This document shows, in pieces, positions 46,437 through 55,377 of a stretch of 64,000 bases of DNA; the stretch's first letter is position 1; every line of letters begins with the position of its first letter. Source of the stretch: HK1 sp965220535 (GTDB lineage Bacteria > Pseudomonadota > Gammaproteobacteria > HK1); assembly GCA_965220535.1 (NCBI GenBank), contig OZ244833.1:372001-436000 (forward strand), read 5' to 3'. The notes beneath the pieces were generated by a model. The model made no database searches. It was not told the DNA's origin and worked only from the letters and a program-made list of their open reading frames with translations. The position numbers and the translations under genes are program-made.

Positions 46437-46469
46437 GAAAAGCCGTCACCGACGAGGTGACGGCTTTTC
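46437..46469 (+). terminator. Rho-independent terminator after the FDH operon
   Basis: A perfect 14-base stem (gaaaagccgtcacc with ggtgacggcttttc) encloses the five-base loop gacga. The A-run on the left and T-run on the right let it work in both directions. It marks the end of the FDH operon. Confidence 0.9.
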
Positions 46470-46491
46470 CGTATGGCAATTGAACAAGCAA

Positions 46492-47436
46492 ATGCATCAA
46501 GCAGGAAAGCGTCTCGAAAAACCCGAAGTGCGCACCCTGTTACTACTATCTAAGCACCATTCGTCTTTAAAGCAGATTCGGAGACAGAGGACTCAAGCCC
46601 CCTTTCCCGCCATCATCACCACTCTCCTGTTACTGCTATCAAGCATCTCGGCAACCACAATGCCGTCAGCGATTGCCGATTCCCCCACTCGCCTGCTCCC
46701 TTCAAGCCCTGACGCCGACACGAAGGGAGATTCGAACGAACCCTCCCACGACGATATCAACCAAGCCTTCGGTATCGCCCTCGAGCAGCGCAAGATTGAC
46801 TGCGCCCTACTCCTCCTCGCCCAAGGCGCAGACCCTAACTTGCGCCTTCGCCACGGAAAAACCGCGCTGATGGGCGCAGCGAAAGCCGGATCCGCCAAAC
46901 TCGTGGGTGAGCTCATCCGATTCGGCGCGAACGTCAACGCCCGCAACGACAACGGCGGCACCGCGTTGATGTTCGCAGCCATCCCCGGCGATGCAGAAAC
47001 GATCTCCTTGCTGATCGACCACGGAGCGGATGTCGATCTTCGCGGGCATTTCGACTGGAGTGCCCTGATGGTCGCAGCCTCCAAAGGTCACGCCTCGGGC
47101 ATCCGTATCCTACTTGATCACGGCGCGAATCCCGCGCAGCAAGACAGCTACGGCTTCACCCCCTTGATGCGAGCGGTACAAGGCAACAAGAGCGCAGCGG
47201 TAGACACCCTGCTCTCTTACCGACCACTTGCCCTCGAAGCCAAGAACGAACGAGGTGCCACCGCCTTGCATATCGCGGTCGAACAGGGCCTTCCCATGAT
47301 GGTGAAAACCCTGCTCGAACACGGAGCCGACCCGAATACCCCGGATCACGCCGGATACGATCCTGCCCACAAAGCCACATCCCACGGCCACCGCAAGATC
47401 CTTTCACTACTGGAAGTCGCTACTGCTGATCGTTAG
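46492..47436 (+). CDS. Exported ankyrin repeat protein
   Basis: The 314-residue product has a hydrophobic stretch (FPAIITTLLLLLSSISATTM) that looks like a signal peptide preceded by a long basic leader. It is followed by about six ankyrin units (LLLAQGADPNLRLRHGKTAL, NARNDNGGTALMFAA, LLDHGANPAQQDSYGFTPLM, ATALHIAVEQGLPMMVKTLL). The units are diverse, with conventional GADVDLR-type spacing, quite unlike the monotonous units of the array at 20802-39983. The start is uncertain: the frame is open across the terminator, so I took the first ATG after it, at 46492. An ATG or TTG closer to the hydrophobic segment may be the real one. Periplasmic ankyrin proteins of this size are common in proteobacteria. 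Confidence 0.75.
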   Translation: MHQAGKRLEKPEVRTLLLLSKHHSSLKQIRRQRTQAPFPAIITTLLLLLSSISATTMPSAIADSPTRLLPSSPDADTKGDSNEPSHDDINQAFGIALEQRKIDCALLLLAQGADPNLRLRHGKTALMGAAKAGSAKLVGELIRFGANVNARNDNGGTALMFAAIPGDAETISLLIDHGADVDLRGHFDWSALMVAASKGHASGIRILLDHGANPAQQDSYGFTPLMRAVQGNKSAAVDTLLSYRPLALEAKNERGATALHIAVEQGLPMMVKTLLEHGADPNTPDHAGYDPAHKATSHGHRKILSLLEVATADR

Positions 47437-47908
47437 AGCAAGAAATGCCGTGAAGCACCATTCAGACATTCGATCGGCGAAGATGCACCCCAACATTCAC
47501 ACCCGCTCAATCGCTCCTTATCTTGCGACAACCGACCTAGCCGAAAACGTCCTCTAGCCTAGACGCTCAGATCACTTCAGATAAGCGACGTAGATTCGGG
47601 GTACAGTTCGCGTCAGAAAATACGGTGGCAATTTGAGCCGACTGCTCTTACAATGACACGATTGGCCACCGCCGCTGTCGCCGAACCTCAAATCACTCAA
47701 CCGGAAAGTCGAGAACATCCTTCACGAGAGCATGGGTGCGTCCGAGGACAAGAAATACACCTTCGATATGCTGCTTCCAAAACGACTTTCGGGTATAGTG
47801 AACGATGAATGAGAAAAACCATTGGGCAATCGGAGGCGGGCAGAAAGCCGATGCCTATTGGGGATAAGCAGTCAGAAGCAGGCTTGTAGTAGCAAAGGAG
47901 ATCGTAAA
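47437..47908. other. Intergenic region before the restriction-modification genes
   Basis: No complete gene was found. A short open stretch on the plus strand around 47690-47812 reads LNRKVENILHESMG and FDMLLPKRLSGIVNDE and could be the tail of a lost gene. It has a stop upstream and no recognised family. An AAAGGAG ribosome binding site lies just before 47909. Confidence 0.45.
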
Positions 47909-49102
47909 ATGCACGACCATGCACGGGCCGAATACCGGGAAGCCCCGCTATTTGACCAATTCGACGATGCCGCCGCCGCAATCGTCGATTCTGTAACCGT
48001 ACCGAAGAAGAGTGCTAGTAGATTGAAGCGGTTTTATGACTCTAAAGGAAGCCATGAAGCGCAAAAGCATACGCTGATTGACTCCCGAGAAGTACCGCTA
48101 TTCAGCGAATTCGACGATAACCTCTCCGATATTGCCAAGTCAACAACAAAGCGGAGAGTACCTGTCGGACTGAAAAAACGAAGGATCACACCGACGCACC
48201 CCAAGAAATTGAAGTCATTCATTGACTTATTTGCCGGAGTCGGCGGATTTCATTTGGCTGCATCCCGAAATGGACTTCAGTGCGTCTTCGCATCTGAGAT
48301 AGATGAGGCTGCCCGCGAAGTTTATGCCGCCAATTTCGGCATCACCCCTCACGGAGATATAGCCGCTATCAAGGCTGAAAGCATTCCCGACCATGATTTG
48401 CTTTGCGCGGGCTTCCCCTGCCAGCCATTCAGCATTATCGGCAATCGTGGTGGATTCGACGATACTCGGGGAACGCTGTTTTTCGAGATTGCCCGCATCT
48501 TGGCCGAGAAGCGGCCCACGGCATTTATCCTTGAAAATGTCCGGCAACTTATCACAGCCGCTGGCGGACATGTCATGCAGCGAATTCTCGATACTTTGGA
48601 GGACCTTGGCTATCAAACCGAGTTTCGCATTTTGAATGCCTTGGACTACGGGCTCCCGCAGTTGCGGGAGCGCGTTTTGATTGTCGGGCGACTTGATAAC
48701 TTGGACTGCTTCGAGTGGCCTGATCCAGTCAAGAAGCGCAAATCCCTTGCGCAAATACTGGAGAAAAACCCCGATCAACGACATTTTGTCAGCGAGCGCA
48801 TCGCTCGTGCCAGGCGCGCAGCCCATCAAGCCGATATCAGACCGGCAATTTGGCACGAAAATAAAGGCGGTAATGTGGCCAGCCATCCCTTCTCCTGTGC
48901 CCTTCGTGCCGGTGCGAGCTACAACTACTTGCTGGTAAATGGAGAGCGTCGCCTGACTCCTCGAGAGATGTTCCGGTTACAAGGATTCCCTGATGATTTC
49001 AATCTGCATGCCAAAGACTCGCAATGCCGCAAACAGGCAGGCAATGCCGTCCCTGTGCCAATGATTGAGGCTACCATCAGAGGACTGACCAATGTCGGAT
49101 GA
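47909..49102 (+). CDS. DNA (cytosine-5)-methyltransferase of a type II restriction-modification system
   Basis: The 397-residue protein has the C5 methyltransferase motifs: I (FIDLFAGVGGFHLAA, residue 104 on), IV (GFPCQPFSIIGN, catalytic Cys), VI (ILENVRQL), VIII (QLRERVLIVGR), a variable target region, IX (LTPREMFRLQGFPDDF) and X (QAGNAVPVPM). It would protect the host sites cut by the downstream nuclease. The start at 47909 has a good AAAGGAG. Before motif I is a leader of about 100 residues with a 50-residue repeat: REAPLFDQFDD at residues 10-20 and REVPLFSEFDD at residues 60-70. The endonuclease gene overlaps its end by 11 bases. Confidence 0.93.
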   Translation: MHDHARAEYREAPLFDQFDDAAAAIVDSVTVPKKSASRLKRFYDSKGSHEAQKHTLIDSREVPLFSEFDDNLSDIAKSTTKRRVPVGLKKRRITPTHPKKLKSFIDLFAGVGGFHLAASRNGLQCVFASEIDEAAREVYAANFGITPHGDIAAIKAESIPDHDLLCAGFPCQPFSIIGNRGGFDDTRGTLFFEIARILAEKRPTAFILENVRQLITAAGGHVMQRILDTLEDLGYQTEFRILNALDYGLPQLRERVLIVGRLDNLDCFEWPDPVKKRKSLAQILEKNPDQRHFVSERIARARRAAHQADIRPAIWHENKGGNVASHPFSCALRAGASYNYLLVNGERRLTPREMFRLQGFPDDFNLHAKDSQCRKQAGNAVPVPMIEATIRGLTNVG

Positions 49103-49829
49103 ACCACGGCTGCGTGGTGACAGTGGAAGGCCTTCCGGTCCTTGGCCGATCGGCCAAATACCGGATTCTGTAATCTATGCAATCGGCAAAGAAATAGTAT
49201 ATCGCCTAGCCATTGGCTACAAAGACATCAGTGGCAATGAATTCGGGAATATATTCGCCGATAGCATTAGTGGGAAGCACTACAAAAGTCCTTTAGGATT
49301 GGCTGATGTTGCTCTTAATGAAACTGCCTGGTCAGTCAAAACCGTGAAAGACAATCAACCGCATAAAAAGAGGATAGTACGATTAATATCTGGTCGTAAT
49401 TCCCCAAATTATTCTCACGGCATTGAAAACGCGCACATTGATTTAAGAAAAACAGGCCAATCTGTTTTATCAATCTGGAACAATCGACTGAATGAAGCGA
49501 AAAGTAACCACTATGATACTCGTTTGATCGTACTAATCCGCAACATGGAAAAAAAGGAATTCGCATTGTTCGAGGAAGAAATAAATCGCCATATCCCCGG
49601 AGACTACAAATGGAGCAAGAACAGCAGAGGCAATCTGGAAGGTCGAAACAAAGCCGACGGTAGTCATCATTTTACTTGGCAGTCTCATGGAAGTCAGTTC
49701 ACAATTATTCGCCATGTTCCCGGATCCGTCATCCGATTTCGAATCAATCATGATGTGCCATTAATTGTTGAGCCTAATCGTGTGCTCAAATCAATTGAAT
49801 ATAACGATAATTGGATAGCAATTAATTAG
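49092..49829 (+). CDS. Type II restriction endonuclease partner of the C5 methyltransferase
   Basis: The 245-residue protein starts inside the methyltransferase end and is moderately AT-rich. It contains PWPIGQIPDSVIYAIGKEIV, YRLAIGYKDISGNEFGNIFA and SPLGLADVALNETAWSVKTV, a pattern I recognise from restriction enzymes paired with C5 methyltransferases. GLADV followed by WSVK is a plausible PD-(D/E)xK-type active site with Asp and Lys. Later ISGRNSPNYSH and GSHHFTWQSHGSQFTIIRH follow. The recognition site cannot be read from the sequence. The tight overlap supports the pairing. Confidence 0.78.
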   Translation: MSDEPRLRGDSGRPSGPWPIGQIPDSVIYAIGKEIVYRLAIGYKDISGNEFGNIFADSISGKHYKSPLGLADVALNETAWSVKTVKDNQPHKKRIVRLISGRNSPNYSHGIENAHIDLRKTGQSVLSIWNNRLNEAKSNHYDTRLIVLIRNMEKKEFALFEEEINRHIPGDYKWSKNSRGNLEGRNKADGSHHFTWQSHGSQFTIIRHVPGSVIRFRINHDVPLIVEPNRVLKSIEYNDNWIAIN

Positions 49830-49939
49830 AGCTAAGCTAATTTTCATCAGTAAAGATAGAAGAGAAATGGAGTCATCCAGAGTAGCGAGATCTGAGAACG
49901 AGAATACACCCATCAACCTCCAAACAAGAGGCCAAGTCG

Positions 49940-50965
49940 ATGTACAGTAAAAATGGTGAATTGTTTTTATTAGGAGCTGGGGCGTCTGCCGAACACCCAT
50001 ATTACCTACCCACTTGGAATGAATTGAAAGATAAAATATTAAAGAAACCGACTCCTGGGGTCTCTGAGGAAAATATCGAGAAAGTAAGAGGATGGTTGAA
50101 TGATCCTGAATCAGAAGACAAAACAATCGATGAGATAATGGAAGATAAATATAATAAAGGTCATAATATATCTGTTTTTTCAAGAATTTTCATTCCACTC
50201 CTTCATGTAATGAGTCCTTTTCATGATCAGCATTTCCTATATCGAATTTTTGATTATGATGTTTATAGTCAAAACGATCTAATGGAGATTTTTAGTAATA
50301 AATTTTTCATTACTTTCAATTATGATGGAATTTTGAATATTGTAATCAAACAGTTATTGATTGATCGATATATGAGTTTGATTGATATAAAAAAATTCAA
50401 AACAATGACTATTTCTTACGGCAATGGAAGTGAAGTTACTTCGTCGTTTACTAAGGAGTTCGCGGAGATTTGGCCGATAATTATGGAAAATAATATATTT
50501 CAACCACATGGCTGTATTTATTTTATGGATGGCGTTCATCCGGAGAACATTGAAACGCCTGTTTCGTCAAAGATGTCTATTACCCCAATCGGACTAACCG
50601 AGAAAAATAAAGGGTGCTATAAAAAAATAAATGATAGAATTTTATCTGGAAAAATACAAGCTACTCACTTATATGTGCTCGGAGTCGGAGAAGGATTGGA
50701 GAGTAATCTGAATAAAATAAATTTGGAAAGGATGAATATACAAAACATTCAATATACTTGCTATGGAATATATGATAAACCGGAAGATTGTCAGCGTAGA
50801 AATGAAAATTATATAAATTATTTTAAATCACGAATGCCAAATGCAACAATCAGTCCTGCTCTTAATACATGTAGTGACTTTGCTAGTTTGTATAGACGAT
50901 CTTTAATGTTTACTCGTCAAAGATATTTACAAATGAAAAATATAAAAAACGATTTATCTATGTAG
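49940..50965 (+). CDS. SIR2-like NAD-binding protein, probable defence effector
   Basis: The 341-residue protein has SIR2 fold landmarks. LFLLGAGASAEHPYYLPTW (residues 8-26) is the glycine-rich NAD loop. FFITFNYDGILN (around residue 112) and FQPHGCIYF (around 190) match the SIR2 TFNYD and HG positions, and LYVLGVGEG (around 248) matches the late strand. Catalytic His is plausible in the QPHG motif. SIR2-like proteins in defence systems deplete NAD on infection; that role is inferred. It is strongly AT-rich compared with the flanks, so it was probably acquired. No SIR2 partner (such as Argonaute, HerA or a phage sensor domain) was recognised next to it. It is followed by the TerB/BRCT gene copy 2. 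Confidence 0.78.
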   Translation: MYSKNGELFLLGAGASAEHPYYLPTWNELKDKILKKPTPGVSEENIEKVRGWLNDPESEDKTIDEIMEDKYNKGHNISVFSRIFIPLLHVMSPFHDQHFLYRIFDYDVYSQNDLMEIFSNKFFITFNYDGILNIVIKQLLIDRYMSLIDIKKFKTMTISYGNGSEVTSSFTKEFAEIWPIIMENNIFQPHGCIYFMDGVHPENIETPVSSKMSITPIGLTEKNKGCYKKINDRILSGKIQATHLYVLGVGEGLESNLNKINLERMNIQNIQYTCYGIYDKPEDCQRRNENYINYFKSRMPNATISPALNTCSDFASLYRRSLMFTRQRYLQMKNIKNDLSM

Positions 50966-51158
50966 TGCCCCGGATTTATTAAGATACTTGTCAATTTTAT
51001 CTCATCAGCCGAAAATTTTCCTGTCGCATCATGATTCAATCTGATCTAGCATGCAACCCTCTTGCGATTTGCATCCTATCCAATAGGTTCCAAGCTTGGA
51101 GCGAGGAAGAGGGAACGATCCGAAGTGTGAGCCTCTCAAGTAATGGAGGGAGAGTCGA

Positions 51159-51770
51159 ATGGATAGCAATCTCTACGAGCGGTTCAACCGAAAGAATATC
51201 CAAGACCGGCAGGTCGACACTCTGATCGGTCTATCCAAGGCGTTCATTGCCGACCGAGTCGTCAATCAAGCCGAGGCGGAATGCTTGCACGCTTGGCTGG
51301 TGCAAAGCAGCGCTTCCAAGAACCCCATCATCCTGAATTTGCTGGGGAAAGTCGCCCCGATGATGGAAGACGGGGAGCTCGACGCGGAAGAAGCCTCCGA
51401 GCTATTCAATCTGCTGCAAAATTTCTCCGGCGGCAAAGCCGAACCGGACGAAGTATTCAAAACCACCCGCCTACCGGTCTGCTCACCCGCACCCGAAATC
51501 GACTTTCAGGAGAGCAGATTTCTGTTCACGGGGACCTGCGCTTTCGGCACCAGAAAGCAGTGTCAGGAGGAAATCGAACGACTAGGCGGGATCAACATCA
51601 CCAGCGTCACCCGCAAACTGAACTATTTGATCTTGGGCGACTACGTGACCCCTAGTTGGGCACACGAAACCTTCGGCCGCAAGATTGAACGCGCCATGCA
51701 ATACCGCGAGTCCGGCGTACCCCTATCGATCGTGACCGAAGAGCACTGGCTGACCGAGGCGAGTCTGTAG
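51159..51770 (+). CDS. TerB-like helical domain plus BRCT domain protein (copy 2)
   Basis: The 203-residue protein has the same two-part layout as the one at 28033. The helical part reads QVDTLIGLSKAFIADRVVNQ, then MMEDGELDAEEASELFNLLQ. The BRCT part reads FLFTGTCAFGTRKQCQEEIE, RLGGINITSVTRKLNYLILG and GVPLSIVTEEHW. It is GC-richer than the SIR2 gene upstream, so the two need not have arrived together. A GGAG site is near the ATG (aatggagggagagtcgaatg). The function is unknown; BRCT domains bind phosphopeptides or DNA ends. Confidence 0.82.
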   Translation: MDSNLYERFNRKNIQDRQVDTLIGLSKAFIADRVVNQAEAECLHAWLVQSSASKNPIILNLLGKVAPMMEDGELDAEEASELFNLLQNFSGGKAEPDEVFKTTRLPVCSPAPEIDFQESRFLFTGTCAFGTRKQCQEEIERLGGINITSVTRKLNYLILGDYVTPSWAHETFGRKIERAMQYRESGVPLSIVTEEHWLTEASL

Positions 51771-52051
51771 CCAAAGGAGGCCGACATTTAAGTGCCTTCG
51801 TTTCCGATATCGTCGATGTCGGTATTGAAATCTTTCCTATGAAATCCACGGAACAAGGGATATCAATCGGAACGCGAACAAGGGGCATGGAATACCCTCT
51901 ACCCAAACGGGAACGTTCTTTTTGTCGGGGTTATCATACGAGCGACCTCCAAGTAGATTCCAATTTCATGCAGACTCTGTGATAATCACATGGCTAGACG
52001 GACGCGATGGATCATCGGCACTGGGAAGACACTTACCAGGAATCTCCGAAA

Positions 52052-52489
52052 ATGAGCGAAGACATACTAGACTACGCTGGCTTTGAGAAGGTGCTGAAAA
52101 ATCTAGAGTGCTATCACGGAACATATTTGGAGCAGCGGCGAATCGATGTCAACCCCAAGATCGAAGAGATGCACCAAATGGCCGTGATTAAGTCTTTCGA
52201 AATATGCTATGCGGTAACCCTGAAAGCATTGCGCCGTCATCTCTCGGATGAGTTGGGAGTGCCCGACCTCGGCGACGGGGCAAAGCCCATATTCAGGGCG
52301 GCGGATCGCAATGGGCTGCTTAGCGGTGGGGCGGAACGTTGGTTTGAATATGTCAAGGCATACTATATGACCTCCCATGAGCACGATATAGCGAAATTCG
52401 GTCATGTTATGGAATTGATACCTGCTTTTCTCGACGATGCGGTGAAACTTTACGAAATGATAACCGGTGTGCCATGGGAAAAGAAATAG
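52052..52489 (+). CDS. HI0074-family nucleotidyltransferase substrate-binding protein (toxin-antitoxin type)
   Basis: The 145-residue helical protein shows the HI0074 family pattern: FEKVLKNLECYHG, VIKSFEICYAVTLKALRRHL, a variable middle, ISHEHD-like MTSHEHDIAKFGHVMELIPA and a C-terminal LYEMITG. It pairs with the nucleotidyltransferase that overlaps its 3' end by 16 bases. Such pairs are regarded as relatives of HEPN/MNT toxin-antitoxin modules. ATG 52052 was preferred because MSEDILDYAGFEK looks like the family start; ATG 52007 would add 15 residues. Confidence 0.85.
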   Translation: MSEDILDYAGFEKVLKNLECYHGTYLEQRRIDVNPKIEEMHQMAVIKSFEICYAVTLKALRRHLSDELGVPDLGDGAKPIFRAADRNGLLSGGAERWFEYVKAYYMTSHEHDIAKFGHVMELIPAFLDDAVKLYEMITGVPWEKK

Positions 52490-52815
52490 TATCGCCGACA
52501 GCGAGCGAGCATGACGAGATCGATCTGAAGGAGGCGCATCATCGGATTGTCTTGCAGCTATTGAAAGAATATCTGCCCGAAACCGAGGTTTGGGCTTTCG
52601 GATCTCGGGTGACATTCAAATCTAGGCGTACTTCGGATTTGGATATGGTCGCCTTCGCTGACGACTCTCAGATAGGCGATATATGCGACTTGCGAGAAGC
52701 GTTCGAGGAAAGCGATCTGCCTTTCGAGGTGGATGTGCTGGTTTGGGGTCGAATTCCGGAGCGCTTCAAGCCGAATATCCGGCGAGCGTATTATGTACTG
52801 CAGAAAAAACCGTAA
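52474..52815 (+). CDS. MNT-type nucleotidyltransferase partner (HI0073-like)
   Basis: The 113-residue protein has the minimal nucleotidyltransferase signature: VWAFGSRVTFKSRRTSDLDM, with GSR, the SDLD metal-binding aspartates, and a later acid in FEVDVLVWG. It overlaps the HI0074-like gene by 16 bases, so translation is coupled. In HEPN/MNT pairs the nucleotidyltransferase adenylylates and silences the partner; whether this holds for HI0074/HI0073 pairs is not settled. Confidence 0.86.
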   Translation: MGKEIVSPTASEHDEIDLKEAHHRIVLQLLKEYLPETEVWAFGSRVTFKSRRTSDLDMVAFADDSQIGDICDLREAFEESDLPFEVDVLVWGRIPERFKPNIRRAYYVLQKKP

Positions 52816-53028
52816 TCCGAACGGCTAATATCGGCCGCCCGCATCGATACTCCGAGCGGGCTACCTCCACGTCCTAGCCCTGAGGAGGGTCCATAGCACC
52901 ACATCTTGGCTTATGTCAAACCGTCAGCCGTTGTCTTCCGAGTCAAAGATTGATTTTCTTCGGTCGGGGCGATGAGAAGCGGGAATCGGGCATTGCGAGC
53001 GAGTGCGCCGGTCGTACCACGGCGACCT

Positions 53029-54447
53029 CTAATGCGAGAACCCGAAAAGCAGGTAGATGATGACACCAACGAATCCGCCGACTAGCGTGCCGCTAATGCG
53101 AATAAATTGGAGGTCGCTACCGATATGCAACTCGATACTTTCGGCTGTCTTCTGGGCGGGCCATGTCTTTATCGTATCCGAGATAACTTGGCTGATTTCT
53201 TTGCTATGGAGCACGACTATCCCGGTAATAAACTCCCCGAGCCAACTGTCGATCCCCTTTCTCAACTCGACGTCACCGCTCAATCCCTTGCCTATACGCT
53301 GAATCTCTCGTTCGAGGCTCTGACGGATATCCGAAGAATCGTTCTGCAACTCGGCATGTATCGCCTCTCGAGCCTTTTCTCCGATGGATTGGAAAAAATT
53401 CTGAACGACTTCGTTGCGAAGGAATTCATCACGTAGATGCTCGCAACGCTTGGCGGTTGAATCGTCGTTCATCAGCTGCTCATGCCATGAATGTAGGCGC
53501 TTATCGAGCTCGACGCGTACCGAATGACTCTGGTCTTCGCGGATTCTCTTCAATAACTGTCGACACTCCGACTCAATCTTAGTATAGATTTCATTGATTT
53601 TTTCGTCTCCTATTTTTCCGATTCCAAGCCACTTTAAAATACTCCACCCACTTTCTTCTTTGTTTAAGTTATTGCGAATGAAACCCAAAATAGCCTCTCG
53701 ATTTTGTTCTATCTGTCGGAGGCCAAACTCCGTCAATTCATCGATCAGGAGTTGGGTGTTGTTGCCGGTTCTTAAAACATCAACGATTGCGGCAAGCGCT
53801 TTGTTGACGGGTATGCGCTGGGCAATGCTACCTGTGAGCATGCGTTTGAGACTGCCGAGAAGTTCGCTGCTGTCCGTACTGCAAAGGAACCAGCTGATTG
53901 TCTCGCTGAAGGAACTGCTCACACTCCGAGCGTTTTTCGACTCTTGCAACCAGTCGCCGACGCGACGACTCAGCTCCGAGTCTTTGAGTCGCCTTTCGAC
54001 CACTTCCTGGACGAGAAATTGGTCGCGAACGAAATTGGCCAATTCTTCGCCGATTTCATCTTTGCGTTTCGGGATGATTGCCGTGTGTGGAATCGGTATC
54101 GGTCTCAGCGGGTTGCGAAATAATGCGGATACGGCGAACCAATCGGCAAGACCACCGATCATCGCCGCCGCGGTAAAAGCCTTCAAGATTCCGATAAGAC
54201 TGACATCATGGCCGAATAAAACGAATTCAAAGCCTTTATGTTGGGGGTAATAGTCTGCGAAAAAATGGAGCAGAACGAATGCGGCGGCCATTGCCGCAAG
54301 CAGCCCGGTAGCAAGCTGCTGCTTCTGGCGTAAAAGCTCTTTGAGCTCCGCACGGCGCGGGTCATCTACACTCTGATCTAGCAACTGTAATACCCTTGGG
54401 TTATTGAGGCACTTGTGAATCTTATGCGACCGCTGAGATTTCGTCAA
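53029..54447 (-). CDS. DUF445 membrane protein (YjiN-like)
   Basis: The 472-residue protein has an N-terminal membrane part (LATGLLAAMAAAFVLLHFFA) with the DUF445 signature AAMIGGLADWFAVSALFRNP and IPIPHTAIIPKRKDEIGEEL. A long helical soluble region follows, with a C-terminal membrane segment (TLVGGFVGVIIYLLFGFSH). The length is close to E. coli YjiN (426). The function is unknown. It stands alone on its strand between the nucleotidyltransferase pair and IS remnants, with about 210 bases of featureless sequence before it. Confidence 0.88.
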   Translation of the reverse strand: MTKSQRSHKIHKCLNNPRVLQLLDQSVDDPRRAELKELLRQKQQLATGLLAAMAAAFVLLHFFADYYPQHKGFEFVLFGHDVSLIGILKAFTAAAMIGGLADWFAVSALFRNPLRPIPIPHTAIIPKRKDEIGEELANFVRDQFLVQEVVERRLKDSELSRRVGDWLQESKNARSVSSSFSETISWFLCSTDSSELLGSLKRMLTGSIAQRIPVNKALAAIVDVLRTGNNTQLLIDELTEFGLRQIEQNREAILGFIRNNLNKEESGWSILKWLGIGKIGDEKINEIYTKIESECRQLLKRIREDQSHSVRVELDKRLHSWHEQLMNDDSTAKRCEHLRDEFLRNEVVQNFFQSIGEKAREAIHAELQNDSSDIRQSLEREIQRIGKGLSGDVELRKGIDSWLGEFITGIVVLHSKEISQVISDTIKTWPAQKTAESIELHIGSDLQFIRISGTLVGGFVGVIIYLLFGFSH

Positions 54448-54499
54448 TCGTCACTCATCTAAACTGGCTCGGCGAGCAGTGTCCATGAAGTTCAATCAG

Positions 54500-55360
54500 C
54501 CAGTACTGGATTATAACAATCCTTGACTTCTGCAGTGCCTGTTACAGCCCTTTGATGGTCTGGAATATTTTGAGCCAGAGCAAGTTCCCCTCAAGGTGCG
54601 GATGAATCTCTCGGCGCAACCATTGCCTTCGAGGGAGCGGACAAAGAACGGCGACGAAGTAGTCTCCAGCCAGGCAATCTCATTTTGGAATTCACGGAAC
54701 TCGCGGCTGACGGACTGCTGGATGTTCAATCCGGCCACCACCCCTCACCGATGGCTCCGATGACATACCCCGCACACCTCGACGGATCAGTTTGCAACGC
54801 GTCGAAGCGAATGTCTCGTGTGGCCGCGTGCAGACCCACGCAATTCGCTGAACAATGTCGACATCCACGAAGACGCAGACTTGCTGCCCGGTGCCGAAAA
54901 CGATCGTTTTCATGTCGGTACCCTACATCTCTAAACTTCAAAGGCACGATGGTTCCATCACGAGCCCGAGGACCACGCTGCGGCCCTCAGCATGGCTTGG
55001 CAAGCGAATCGTTCTCGCGCATGAGTCGCAAAAACCGTGCCTTCGATGTGTGAATCTTCTCGTGTTTCAAGCGCACCCGCACTTTGTAATAGCCCTCGCC
55101 ATAGAACGGACTGGCATGGAACGGACTGGCCGTAATCATCCGCCTAATCTCTTTGACCAGTTCTGGATCGGGCATCGACCCGCATGGACCGGGGCGACTG
55201 CGCGGGGCTTGGTTATTCGACTTCGATTTCAGACCACGGTACAACGGTATACACTGGAGAGACTCACCTCCCAAACCCGGCAAGCCCGCAAGACACCATG
55301 AGTCTTTCCCGTGGAGGTCGAGATGACGGTGCCAATCACTTTGACCTCTGCCGATCAAAA
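54500..55360 (-). pseudogene. Decayed IS3-type transposase (rve domain)
   Basis: Three minus-strand pieces in different frames add up to an IS3-group transposase. The first is PDPELVKEIRRMITASPF with YYKVRVRLKHEKIHTSKARF (55080-55175), the HTH_21 part. The second is QVCVFVDVDIVQRIAW (about 54870), around the first catalytic Asp of the integrase core. The third is SPFFVRSLEGNGCAERFIRT (about 54600-54660), which contains the catalytic Glu region. Frameshifts and internal loss make it non-functional. No terminal inverted repeats or orfA were recognised. Confidence 0.75.
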
Positions 55361-55377
55361 GGGCAGATCAAAAAACT

